Part shown: positions 49,119 through 57,372 of the stretch, one piece after another
Position numbering within the stretch: position 1 is the stretch's first letter
Layout of the letters: every line of letters starts with the position of its first letter
NCBI RefSeq assembly: GCF_012427845.1
Contig: NZ_CP038498.1
Location: 1,426,001 to 1,490,000, forward strand
Length of the DNA stretch: 64,000 bases
Direction of reading: 5' to 3'
Source: Pectobacterium punjabense
GTDB lineage: Bacteria; Pseudomonadota; Gammaproteobacteria; Enterobacterales; Enterobacteriaceae
Position numbers and translations under genes: made by a program
The notes under the pieces: model-generated
Database searches by the model: none
Told to the model about the DNA's origin: nothing
What the model saw: the letters and a program-made list of their open reading frames with translations, nothing else

Positions 49119-50285
49119 ATGCATTACGATGCGATTGTGGTTGGCGGTGGTATGGTCGGTGCGGCTGCGGCGCTTGGGCTAGCACAACAGGGATTTCAGG
49201 TTGCGGTCATTGAGCAGGACATGCCGGCGCCGTTTGATGCCGCCAGCCCGCCAGATTTACGGATCTCGGCGATTGGCTACGCGTCGGTTGCGTTGCTGAA
49301 AGAGCTGGGCGTATGGCAGCGAGTGCAGCAGATGCGTAGTGCGCCTTATCGCCGGCTGGAAACCTGGGAATGGGCGAATGCCAGAGTGGTTTTCGATGCC
49401 GCCGACATTCACCTGCCTGAGCTGGGCTTTATGGTGGAAAATCGCGTGCTGCAATTGGCGCTCTGGGAAAGCTTACAGGAAGAAGGGCATTGCCAATGTT
49501 ACTGCCCGGCAACGCCGCAGAACCTGCAACGTATGGGGGATGACTGGTGTTTACAGCTTGCCGATGGACAACAACTGACGGCTTCACTGGTGGTTGGCGC
49601 TGATGGCGCGAACTCTCAGGTTCGCCAGTGGGCGGGAATTGGCATCAGCGGCTGGCAGTATCGTCAGTCTTGTATGTTGATCGGCGTTGAGACTTTGCAG
49701 CCGCAGCAGGATGTTACCTGGCAACAGTTCACGCCGAGTGGCCCGCGTGCATTTTTACCGCTGTTTGGCCAATGGGGGTCGCTAGTGTGGTATGACAGCC
49801 CGCAGCGTATTCGCCAGCTTCAGGCTATGCCGCTCACACAGTTGGATAAAGAGATTACCGCCGCGTTTCCAGAGCGATTGGGTACAGTAAAGTCATTCTC
49901 CGCGGGGTCATTCCCTCTGGTCAGACGTCATGCGCAAACTTATATCAAACCCGGTTTGGTGCTGCTGGGCGATGCCGCGCATACCATTAATCCGCTGGCA
50001 GGGCAGGGTGTTAACCTAGGATATCGAGATGTTGAGGCGCTGCTGGATGTGTTGATCAACGCACGCAATGCGGGGGAAGAGTGGGCTTCTGAACGGATTT
50101 TACGCCGTTATCAGTGTCGTCGTATGCCGGATAACCTGATGATGCAAAGTGGGATGGATTTATTCTATAACGCGTTCAGTAACGCATTACCGCCACTGAG
50201 CTTTGCACGTAATATGGCGCTGATGGTCGCACAGCGCGCTGGCGTGTTAAAACAGCGCGCATTGAAATATGCCATTGGTGTTTGA
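49119..50285 (+). CDS. ubiF: Ubiquinone-synthesis FAD monooxygenase UbiF
   Basis: A 388-aa flavoprotein hydroxylase that makes 3-demethylubiquinol. The dinucleotide-binding fold is VVGGGMVGAAAALGLA at the N-terminus, the FAD motif LLGDAAHTINPLAGQGVNLG near ~285, and the family motif VVGADGANSQVR at ~158. Position divergent from miaB fits UbiF rather than UbiH or VisC paralogues. Confidence 0.95.
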   Translation: MHYDAIVVGGGMVGAAAALGLAQQGFQVAVIEQDMPAPFDAASPPDLRISAIGYASVALLKELGVWQRVQQMRSAPYRRLETWEWANARVVFDAADIHLPELGFMVENRVLQLALWESLQEEGHCQCYCPATPQNLQRMGDDWCLQLADGQQLTASLVVGADGANSQVRQWAGIGISGWQYRQSCMLIGVETLQPQQDVTWQQFTPSGPRAFLPLFGQWGSLVWYDSPQRIRQLQAMPLTQLDKEITAAFPERLGTVKSFSAGSFPLVRRHAQTYIKPGLVLLGDAAHTINPLAGQGVNLGYRDVEALLDVLINARNAGEEWASERILRRYQCRRMPDNLMMQSGMDLFYNAFSNALPPLSFARNMALMVAQRAGVLKQRALKYAIGV

Positions 50286-50310
50286 TTGATGATAATGAGG
50301 ATGCCGCCTG

Positions 50311-50901
50311 CTATCGTACTGGCTCGGCGGTAAAGATAATATTGGTGTCCTCATTAGTTGTTGCCGTAAAGCGAGTATTCCCTATCTGCCGAATGCCTTT
50401 ATCTGAGGTTCGGCTATCCTGAAGCAGGCCGTACATCATCTCGGTCACTTCACGGTTTTCGATGTTATCTCCACCTAATAGCGCAGAAAATGCGGCTGTG
50501 ACGATTTGCAGGTTTTGTGTCGCCGTTTCGGCGGATTCTGATGAGGCGCTAAACACGATGAGCCCTGTGAGTTGTTGATTTTTTTTCTCAGCCGATCCGA
50601 TTAACCCGACATGCTCATTGAAAATATGCTGAAAATCATCAACGGAATGTCCCTTCTCCAGATTAATGGTCAGTTTGAGAGGGATATTGAGTTGCGTCAG
50701 GTTGGCATTCATTCTGTCAGCAAACTCTTGTGATGAAATCTTGAAAGAAGCGACATTAGCGGCATAAGCTGGAGCGGTGAAGCAAAATAGCAGGGCTAGA
50801 CTGAGTAGCAGCGTGCTTAACCGCTCGCGTATAGCGGATTGCCGCGATGATACGACGAGACTGAGATCATGAGTAACAAAGAATGTAGATAAAACCTTCA
50901 T
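50311..50901 (-). CDS. Secreted or membrane-anchored hypothetical protein, 196 aa
   Basis: Not recognised. From the ATG at 50901 (AAGGGCGG just upstream) the N-terminus has a long positively charged stretch, then a hydrophobic core LSTLLLSLALLFCFTAPAYA at ~28-47 ending in a plausible signal peptidase I site (AYA-A). The mature part, ~150 residues, has no Cys and looks mixed alpha/beta (FADRMNANLTQLNIPLKL, FNEHVGLIGSAEKKNQQLTG). A periplasmic protein is likely. Convergent with ubiF, downstream of the tRNA operon but separated from it by a terminator. Confidence 0.75.
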   Translation of the reverse strand: MKVLSTFFVTHDLSLVVSSRQSAIRERLSTLLLSLALLFCFTAPAYAANVASFKISSQEFADRMNANLTQLNIPLKLTINLEKGHSVDDFQHIFNEHVGLIGSAEKKNQQLTGLIVFSASSESAETATQNLQIVTAAFSALLGGDNIENREVTEMMYGLLQDSRTSDKGIRQIGNTRFTATTNEDTNIIFTAEPVR

Positions 50902-50972
50902 GCCGCCCTTTTGGGAAAATCGAATGATTGATTCGGGATATGTTAGCACCAGACTACGTTAATACCCGACAT

Positions 50973-51013
50973 AACAAACAGGGCGACGTCTTTCGACTGT
51001 CGCCCTGTTTGTT
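50973..51013. terminator. Terminator of the tRNA operon
   Basis: A perfect 15-bp stem, AACAAACAGGGCGAC with its complement, around an 11-base loop, 22 bp past the last tRNA. T-rich sequence follows on either strand. Confidence 0.88.
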
Positions 51014-51034
51014 TGCTGTTTTACCAGCTTTATT

Positions 51035-51109
51035 TGGCTGGGGTACGAGGATTCGAACCTCGGAATGCCGGAATCAGAATCCGGTGCCTTACCGCTTGGC
51101 GATACCCCA
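51035..51109 (-). tRNA. glnV: tRNA-Gln (anticodon CTG)
   Basis: 75 nt with encoded CCA. The cloverleaf begins TGGGGTATCGCCAAGC; the anticodon loop reads TTCTGAT; the T arm contains GGTTCGAATCC. Last tRNA of the metT operon. Confidence 0.97.
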
Positions 51110-51115
51110 AAAATG

Positions 51116-51192
51116 TGGTGGCTACGACGGGAATCGAACCTGTGACCCCAGCATTATGAGTGCTGTGCTCTAACCAGCTGAGCTACGTAGCC
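51116..51192 (-). tRNA. metU: tRNA-Met elongator (anticodon CAT)
   Basis: 77 nt with CCA, starting GGCTACGTAGCTCAG; anticodon loop CTCATAA. Its sequence is identical to the first tRNA of the operon, and it is the elongator type rather than the initiator. Confidence 0.97.
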
Positions 51193-51246
51193 AAATGTAC
51201 TGCTATTATCAATTCACTTCAAGAAAATCTTCTACTATCAAGTAGA

Positions 51247-51321
51247 TGGCTGGGGTACCTGGATTCGAACCAGGGAATGCTGGTATCAAAAACCAGTGCC
51301 TTACCGCTTGGCGATACCCCA
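51247..51321 (-). tRNA. glnW: tRNA-Gln (anticodon TTG), copy 2
   Basis: 75 nt with CCA; anticodon loop TTTTGAT. Differs from the neighbouring copy only by a base pair in the anticodon stem (CTGGT/ACCAG versus CCGGT/ACCGG). Confidence 0.97.
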
Positions 51322-51356
51322 ACAGAACAACAAATTTTTCGGCATGTATTTTGAAA

Positions 51357-51431
51357 TGGCTGGGGTACCTGGATTCGAACCAGGGAATGCCGGTATCAAA
51401 AACCGGTGCCTTACCGCTTGGCGATACCCCA
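51357..51431 (-). tRNA. glnU: tRNA-Gln (anticodon TTG), copy 1
   Basis: 75 nt with CCA; same fold and anticodon as the copy downstream. Confidence 0.97.
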
Positions 51432-51487
51432 ATCACTACAAAACACTAACAGGCTTCGAAAAGCGATGTTAAACCGAAAAGATAACA

Positions 51488-51572
51488 TGGTGCGGGAGGC
51501 GAGACTTGAACTCGCACACCTTGCGGCGCCAGAACCTAAATCTGGTGCGTCTACCAATTTCGCCACTCCCGC
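51488..51572 (-). tRNA. leuW: tRNA-Leu (anticodon TAG)
   Basis: 85 nt with the long class II variable arm and CCA, starting GCGGGAGTGGCGAAATTGG; anticodon loop ATTTAGG. Matches E. coli leuW. Confidence 0.97.
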
Positions 51573-51578
51573 AAAAGA

Positions 51579-51655
51579 TGGTGGCTACGACGGGAATCGA
51601 ACCTGTGACCCCAGCATTATGAGTGCTGTGCTCTAACCAGCTGAGCTACGTAGCC
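51579..51655 (-). tRNA. metT: tRNA-Met elongator (anticodon CAT), first of operon
   Basis: 77 nt with CCA; same sequence as metU. First tRNA of the operon metT-leuW-glnU-glnW-metU-glnV, 38 bp after the promoter -10 box. Confidence 0.97.
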
Positions 51656-51693
51656 ATCTTTTCCGCGTTACCTTCATCGGCGTTGCGGGGCGC

Positions 51694-51722
51694 ATTATGC
51701 GTAGTTGGCCTAATTGCGTCAA
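51694..51722 (-). promoter_or_regulatory. Promoter of the tRNA operon with GC-rich discriminator
   Basis: Minus strand TTGACG (51722-51717), 17-bp spacer, CATAAT (51699-51694), then the discriminator GCGCCCCGC typical of stringently controlled stable-RNA promoters. Confidence 0.88.
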
Positions 51723-51826
51723 CTAGTTTTTTCCCGAAAAGTGCCCTTGATGTATCGTTTGTTTGGGTTGTGAACAGTATGGTGAGAAAAGCGCCAAAAA
51801 GCACGTAATCCCAGTCAATTAAGCCT

Positions 51827-51853
51827 ACAAAAACGGGCCATAAAGGCCCGTTG
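51827..51853 (-). terminator. Rho-independent terminator of asnB
   Basis: On the minus strand AACGGGCC-TTTAT-GGCCCGTT is followed by TTTG, 21 bp past the asnB stop. Confidence 0.85.
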
Positions 51854-51873
51854 ACTGATAAAACTAAATCAAA

Positions 51874-53538
51874 TTATTTGTAGGCTGATTGGTGCACACC
51901 AACTGCGCGGCCTGATGGATCATCCAGTTTTTTGAAGGATTCATCCCACTCAATCGCTTTAGCCGACGAACAGGCGACTGACGGGCCGCCAGGCACGCAT
52001 TCTGCTGCGCTTGGAACCGGGAACAGCTCTTCAAAGATTTCACGGTACAGGTACGCTTCTTTGGAGCCAGGCGTGTTGTACGGGAAGCGGAAACGTGCAG
52101 TTTCCAATTGTTGATCGGTAACCTGATTCGCTGCCACTTCTTTCAGCGTGTCGATCCAGCTGTAGCCTACGCCGTCAGAGAATTGTTCTTTCTGACGCCA
52201 GGCAACGCTGTGCGGCAGGTAGGATTCAAAGCACTCACGCAGAATGTGTTTTTCCATCTTGCCGTTGCCGCACATTTTGTCGCGCGGGTTGATGCGCATG
52301 GCGACATCGAGGAAGTTTTTGTCCAGGAAAGGCACACGAGCTTCCACGCCCCAGGCTGACATCGCTTTGTTGGCACGTGCGCAGTCATACTGGTGCAGAG
52401 CCAGCAGCTTACGCACGGTTTCTTCATGCAGTTCTTTGGCGTTTGGCGCTTTGTGGAAATAGAGGTAGCCGCCGAACACCTCGTCAGAGCCTTCGCCTGA
52501 CAGCACCATTTTGATGCCCATCGCTTTGATTTTACGTGACATCAGGTACATCGGCGTTGACGCGCGAATCGTGGTGACGTCATAGGTTTCGATGTGATAA
52601 ATCACGTCGCGGATCGCATCCAGCCCTTCCTGCACGGTGAAGTGAATTTCGTGGTGCACGGTGCCCAGATGGTTAGCGACTTCCTGTGCAGCTTTCAGGT
52701 CTGGTGCGCCTTCCAAGCCGACGGCGAAAGAGTGCAACTGAGGCCACCAGGCTTCACTACGCTCGTCATCTTCTACGCGACGTGCGGCATATTTTTTGGT
52801 GATTGCGGAGATAACGGAAGAATCCAGGCCGCCAGAGAGCAACACGCCGTAGGGCACGTCAGACATCAGGTGGCTTTTCACCGCTTCTTCCAGCGCGTCG
52901 CGCAGTGCTTCTTTATCCGTTTCGTTGTCTTTTACTGCGTCGTAATCAAACCAGTCACGCTGGTAATATTCACGAATTTCGCCATCTTTGCTCCACAGAT
53001 AGCTGCCTGCTGGGAATTCTTTGATCGTACGGCAAACCGGCACCAGCGCTTTCATTTCAGATGCGACGTAGAGGTTACCGTGCTCATCGTAGCCCATATA
53101 CAGTGGGATAATGCCGAGATGGTCACGGCCAATCAGGTAGGCGTCTTTTTCGCTGTCATACAGTGCAAAAGCGAACATGCCGCGCAGTTCGTCCAGGAAT
53201 TCCGGACCTTTTTCCTGATACAGCGCCAGGATGACTTCGCAGTCGGAGCCAGTCTGAAACGCGTAACGGTCGCCGTATTGCTGACGCAATGCCTGATGGT
53301 TATAAATTTCACCGTTTACGGCCAGAATGTGGGTGCGCTCGGCGTTGTAAAGCGGCTGTGCGCCCGTGTTGACGTCAACGATAGACAGACGTTCGTGAGC
53401 CAGAATCGCTTTGTCGCTGGCATAAACGCCGGACCAGTCTGGCCCGCGATGACGCATTAAACGAGATAACTCCAGCGCTTTCTTACGTAGTTCAACAGGA
53501 TCGCTTTTCAGATCAAGCACACCAAAAATAGAACACAT
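51874..53538 (-). CDS. asnB: Asparagine synthetase B, glutamine-hydrolysing
   Basis: A 554-aa enzyme making asparagine from aspartate, ATP and glutamine. Met removal exposes the N-terminal nucleophile of CSIFGVLD. The glutaminase domain has RLSIVD and NGEIYNH, and the synthetase domain has the PP-loop LSGGLDSSVI. GEGSDEVFGGYLYFH is also intact. Monocistronic; nagC lies upstream 203 bp away. E. coli has umpH (nagD) between nagC and asnB, which is missing here. Confidence 0.97.
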   Translation of the reverse strand: MCSIFGVLDLKSDPVELRKKALELSRLMRHRGPDWSGVYASDKAILAHERLSIVDVNTGAQPLYNAERTHILAVNGEIYNHQALRQQYGDRYAFQTGSDCEVILALYQEKGPEFLDELRGMFAFALYDSEKDAYLIGRDHLGIIPLYMGYDEHGNLYVASEMKALVPVCRTIKEFPAGSYLWSKDGEIREYYQRDWFDYDAVKDNETDKEALRDALEEAVKSHLMSDVPYGVLLSGGLDSSVISAITKKYAARRVEDDERSEAWWPQLHSFAVGLEGAPDLKAAQEVANHLGTVHHEIHFTVQEGLDAIRDVIYHIETYDVTTIRASTPMYLMSRKIKAMGIKMVLSGEGSDEVFGGYLYFHKAPNAKELHEETVRKLLALHQYDCARANKAMSAWGVEARVPFLDKNFLDVAMRINPRDKMCGNGKMEKHILRECFESYLPHSVAWRQKEQFSDGVGYSWIDTLKEVAANQVTDQQLETARFRFPYNTPGSKEAYLYREIFEELFPVPSAAECVPGGPSVACSSAKAIEWDESFKKLDDPSGRAVGVHQSAYK

Positions 53539-53741
53539 ACATGACTCCCAGTAATTACGAATTCGGCCTTAGTGCTATTGATTTAGCATCAAAACACTAT
53601 GGGAATTCAATATTATTTAATGAAAAAAGCGCTTGGTGTGGTGTTTCGATAATTATTTAGCGGATTTTGTATTGATTCGTCAAATTAACAAAGGGGAAAG
53701 GCCGGATTTTTAGTGATTACATAATCCGGCTAGAAAGGGAA

Positions 53742-54965
53742 TCACGCGTTTTCGAGTAATTGCTGAAGTAGCACGCCGTTTAGCATCGCACGTTTAACCA
53801 GGGCGAAGGCGCTGATAGCGGAAAGATGGTTAAGGCTTGAGATCTGAATCGGCAGATTATGACGAAATTCTTTTAGCACCTGCGCGTTGATGCAGCGTTG
53901 AATCGCAGGAAGCAGCGTTTTTTCTGCTTCGGTAATTTCACCAGCGATCACGACCTTCTGCGGGTTGAACAGATTGATCGCGATGGAAAGCGCTTTGCCG
54001 AGGTTGAGTCCAACCTGTTCTATCACTTCACGGGCGAGGGCATCGCCTCGATTCGCTGCTTTGCAAATTGCTGAAATCGTACTGTTATTCGCAGACAGTT
54101 TGCTGGGGTAGCCTTGGCGCAGCAGGTGTTGTACGCGTTGTTCAATCGCACCGTTGGCGACGATAGTTTCCAGGCAGCCGAAATTACCACAATGGCAACG
54201 ATCGCCGAGTGGATCGATTTGAATATGGCCGATTTCACCCACGTTGCCGTTGCTGCCAAGAAAAATCTGCCCGTTGACGAGAATACCCGCCCCCGTACCC
54301 CGATGGACGCGTACCAGAATAGAATCCAGTGAATCGTGGGTAGCACCGAAATAGTGTTCCGCTAGCGCCAGGCTGCGGATGTCGTGACCGACAAAACTGG
54401 TGACATTGAAGCGACGTTGCAGGTTTTCAACCAGTTGCCAGTTATCTACGCTGATATGTGGCATATAGCGAACGATGCCTGCAACCGGATCAACCAACCC
54501 CGGCAGCACCACAGAAATTGCAATAAGCTCGCGGATACGGCGCTGGTGGCTGGCGATAAAGTCGCTGATAGACTGAAAAAGCGTGCCCTCCAGCGACGCC
54601 TGCGTTTTGTCTTGCAGTTCGTAGTGTGCTTCTTCCAGTGCTTTTCCCTGCAAATCGTACAACGCAATGGTGGCGTCATAACGGCCGAGACGTACGGCGA
54701 TGGTATGAAAAGGACGATTTTCGGTGATAATCGAAATGGCACGTCTGCCACCTGTGGAAGCCTGTTGATCGACTTCCTTGATTAGCCCGCGATCCAGAAG
54801 CTGGCGGGTGATTTTCGTGACGCTGGCGGGTGCAAGCTGGCTCTGCTCTGCAATCTGAATCCGTGAGATCGGGCCTTGCTGATCAATCAGGCGGTAAACT
54901 ACCGCGCTGTTTAATTGCTTAACCAGATCGACATTCCCTATCTGCGCCTGTCCGCCTGTGGTCAT
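53742..54965 (-). CDS. nagC: N-acetylglucosamine repressor NagC (ROK family)
   Basis: A 407-aa regulator. The N-terminal winged helix includes QAQIGNVDLVKQLNSAVVYR and SQLAPASVTKITRQLLDRG. The ROK domain has GTGAGILVNGQ and the zinc motif CHCGNFGCLE. The ATG at 54965 gives the E. coli start; the frame is open 20 codons further. NagC represses nagE-nagBAC and responds to GlcNAc-6-P. It follows nagA by 94 bp. Confidence 0.96.
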   Translation of the reverse strand: MTTGGQAQIGNVDLVKQLNSAVVYRLIDQQGPISRIQIAEQSQLAPASVTKITRQLLDRGLIKEVDQQASTGGRRAISIITENRPFHTIAVRLGRYDATIALYDLQGKALEEAHYELQDKTQASLEGTLFQSISDFIASHQRRIRELIAISVVLPGLVDPVAGIVRYMPHISVDNWQLVENLQRRFNVTSFVGHDIRSLALAEHYFGATHDSLDSILVRVHRGTGAGILVNGQIFLGSNGNVGEIGHIQIDPLGDRCHCGNFGCLETIVANGAIEQRVQHLLRQGYPSKLSANNSTISAICKAANRGDALAREVIEQVGLNLGKALSIAINLFNPQKVVIAGEITEAEKTLLPAIQRCINAQVLKEFRHNLPIQISSLNHLSAISAFALVKRAMLNGVLLQQLLENA

Positions 54966-55059
54966 TAAGAAGTACTCGCTTAGGTTTAACTCAACGTTGG
55001 GGAAACCTTGTTTGGTTTTTCCCAACGTATTTCCGCGTTACCCCAAGACGCTTTTCGCT

Positions 55060-56211
55060 TTACCCCCAAACAGGGTGGCCGTTAACAAATGTCTTGAGAA
55101 TGTGATAATCACGGTCAAAGGCGGTCAGGTTCGCCACTTTACCGCTTTCAATGCTGCCTAGCCGTTTGTCGACACCAATGGCACGAGCGGGATAGAGCGT
55201 CGCCATCCGAATGGCTTCATCCAGTGCGATACCAACGTGTTCGACGCTATTACGCACGGCGTCAATCATCGTCAGTGCCGAACCGCTTAGGGTGCCGTGT
55301 TCATCGACACAAATGCCATCACGGTAGTATATGGTTTTACCAGCAAAAATGAACTGGTCAATATCCGCGCCTGCTGGTGCTGTGGCGTCAGTGACCAACA
55401 CCAGCTTATCGCCTTTAATGCGCTTGCTGTTGCGAATGTTGGCCCAGTCCACATGTCGTCCATCTGCGATAATGCCGCAATAGACTTCAGGGGCATCATA
55501 AATCGCGCCAACGAGTCCAGGCTCACGACCTGTCAGGTACGGCATGGCGTTGAACAGGTGGGTTGCAAAACGAATACCTGCGGCGAAACCCAGCTTAGCC
55601 TGTTCCCAGGTGGCGTTAGAATGCCCAGCAGAGACGATGATACCTGCCGCCGTCAACTGGCGGATGAACAACGGTTCGACTTCTTCTGGTGCCAGCGTAA
55701 TTTTCGTAATGGCATCCGCGTTGGCACACAGAAAGTCGACGAGATCTTGCGTTGGCTTGCGAATAAAAGCAGGGTCATGCGTGCCTTTTTTTATCACATT
55801 CAGCCACGGACCTTCGAGATGTAGCCCAAGCGCCTGATGCTTATTCTGCGCCAGCCACTCTCTCATTACCTTGATGCTGTGTTTCATGAACGCATCGCTG
55901 GAGGTAATCAGCGTAGGTAAAAAGCTGGTGCAGCCTGAACGCTGGTTCGCCTGTTGCATGATTTCCAACGTATTGACGGAGATCGTGTCCAGCGAGTCGT
56001 TGAATTGCACGCCGCCACAGCCGTTCAACTGGAGATCGATAAACCCCGGGGCGAGGAACGCACCGCCCAAGTCGTGTTGTTCAATGCCAGAAGGGAGGTC
56101 GGCAAGTGGGCAGACCTGCTCGATCAGCCCATCGGCAATCACCACAGCGTGATTATCCAAAATCTGATGGCCGGTAAAAATCCGGCTATGGGTTAACGCG
56201 TACATCATCAA
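55060..56211 (-). CDS. nagA: N-acetylglucosamine-6-phosphate deacetylase
   Basis: A 383-aa amidohydrolase giving glucosamine-6-P plus acetate. Metal and catalytic residues: Glu in HLEGPWLN, His in SAGHSNAT, His in THLFNAMP, and Asp in [10 protein letters not shown]. Three Met codons in a row at the start leave the exact first residue open. It begins 13 bp after nagB. Confidence 0.97.
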   Translation of the reverse strand: MMMYALTHSRIFTGHQILDNHAVVIADGLIEQVCPLADLPSGIEQHDLGGAFLAPGFIDLQLNGCGGVQFNDSLDTISVNTLEIMQQANQRSGCTSFLPTLITSSDAFMKHSIKVMREWLAQNKHQALGLHLEGPWLNVIKKGTHDPAFIRKPTQDLVDFLCANADAITKITLAPEEVEPLFIRQLTAAGIIVSAGHSNATWEQAKLGFAAGIRFATHLFNAMPYLTGREPGLVGAIYDAPEVYCGIIADGRHVDWANIRNSKRIKGDKLVLVTDATAPAGADIDQFIFAGKTIYYRDGICVDEHGTLSGSALTMIDAVRNSVEHVGIALDEAIRMATLYPARAIGVDKRLGSIESGKVANLTAFDRDYHILKTFVNGHPVWG

Positions 56212-56224
56212 CTCCCGCGATCGG

Positions 56225-57025
56225 TTAGAGATTTTTCATACTTTCCGTTTCTAACTCACGGAAATATTTAACGGTTTTTACTTTGAGTTCCATCGTTGAA
56301 GGCTCATCACAAACCATGATGGCTTTAGCATGGAGCTGCAGACAGCTGATGGTCCACATGTGGTTGACGTTGCCTTCTACCGCAGCCTGTAGCGCTTGTG
56401 CTTTGTTGCGTCCGGTCACCAGAATCATCACTTCTTCGGCATCCAGCAACGTACCAACGCCAACGGTTAGGGCAAATTTAGGCACCAAATTGACGTCCCC
56501 GCCGAAGAAACGGGAATTCGCGATACGGGTTTCTTCCGTCAACGTTTTGATACGGGTGCGGGAAGCCAGAGAAGAAGCAGGCTCATTGAAGGCGATGTGT
56601 CCATCGTTGCCCACGCCGCCCATAAAAAGATGAATTTTCCCGTAGGATTTTATTTTCTCTTCATAACGGCGGCATTCTGCTGTGGTGTCTTCGGCGTTGC
56701 CGTTCAACAGGTTAATGTTTTCACGCGGAATATCAATGTGATTGAAGAAATTCTGATACATGAAGGTATGATAGCTTTCCGGGTGGTCGGTTGGCAGGCC
56801 GACATATTCATCCATATTGAAGGTCACGACGTATTTGAAACTCACCAGGCCGGCGTTGTGCATGGCGACTAGCGATTTGTAGGCTTCTAGTGGTGAGCTG
56901 CCTGTTGGCAACCCGAGGATAAAAGGGCGCTCTGCGCTGGGCTTGAAAGCGTTAATTCTCTCAACGATGTGGCGGGCGGCCCATTTTCCGACGTCTGCGG
57001 CGGTAGTTAAAGGTATGAGTCTCAT
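56225..57025 (-). CDS. nagB: Glucosamine-6-phosphate deaminase
   Basis: A 266-aa isomerase-deaminase producing fructose-6-P and ammonia. [14 protein letters not shown] binds phosphate, NMDEYVGL carries the catalytic Asp, and [17 protein letters not shown] the catalytic His and Asp. Allosteric activation by GlcNAc-6-P is known for the family. First gene of nagBAC, divergent from nagE. Confidence 0.98.
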   Translation of the reverse strand: MRLIPLTTAADVGKWAARHIVERINAFKPSAERPFILGLPTGSSPLEAYKSLVAMHNAGLVSFKYVVTFNMDEYVGLPTDHPESYHTFMYQNFFNHIDIPRENINLLNGNAEDTTAECRRYEEKIKSYGKIHLFMGGVGNDGHIAFNEPASSLASRTRIKTLTEETRIANSRFFGGDVNLVPKFALTVGVGTLLDAEEVMILVTGRNKAQALQAAVEGNVNHMWTISCLQLHAKAIMVCDEPSTMELKVKTVKYFRELETESMKNL

Positions 57026-57372
57026 CAGCGCTCTCCTATTTCTGGTGAAATTAAATACGTCATCGCGCCAGTGACGCGTGCTGTCTATGCATTAAAATTA
57101 GTCTACTCCGTTTTTTTTAATCTTGAAATAAGTTGGGGTTTTATTCAGGCATAAACTTTTTGTATGCAGTTTTTTGGTGATTTTTATCACATAATTATGG
57201 TGATTAATTTGTGTAGCGAATTATTTTTCTTACACTCCTCCTGGAACCACCGCTGGCCAGGTTTTTTGACAATGAAGCTTTCTACAGTGAAGTTTTTCGG
57301 CAGTGAAATTGATTGGCAGGTTTGTTTGCCCCACAACATTTCATTTACCTCGCAAAGGTAAGAGAGGGAAAA
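57026..57372. promoter_or_regulatory. Divergent nagB-nagE control region
   Basis: 347 bp expected, from the E. coli system, to carry two NagC operators and a CRP site. The CRP site is visible (57176). AT-rich blocks around 57110-57135 and 57215-57235 are the best places for NagC boxes, but I could not fix them by eye. Confidence 0.6.
57176..57191. promoter_or_regulatory. CRP-cAMP binding site
   Basis: GGTGA-TTTTTA-TCACA: nine of ten consensus positions of TGTGA-N6-TCACA, between nagB and nagE. Confidence 0.7.

Noticed and set aside
51060..51640. Small plus-strand open frames over the tRNA cluster
   Set aside because: They are antisense translations of tRNA genes.
57164..57361. 65-codon frame in the nagB-nagE spacer
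   Set aside because: Overlaps the CRP site and the expected nagE leader; composition not protein-like.
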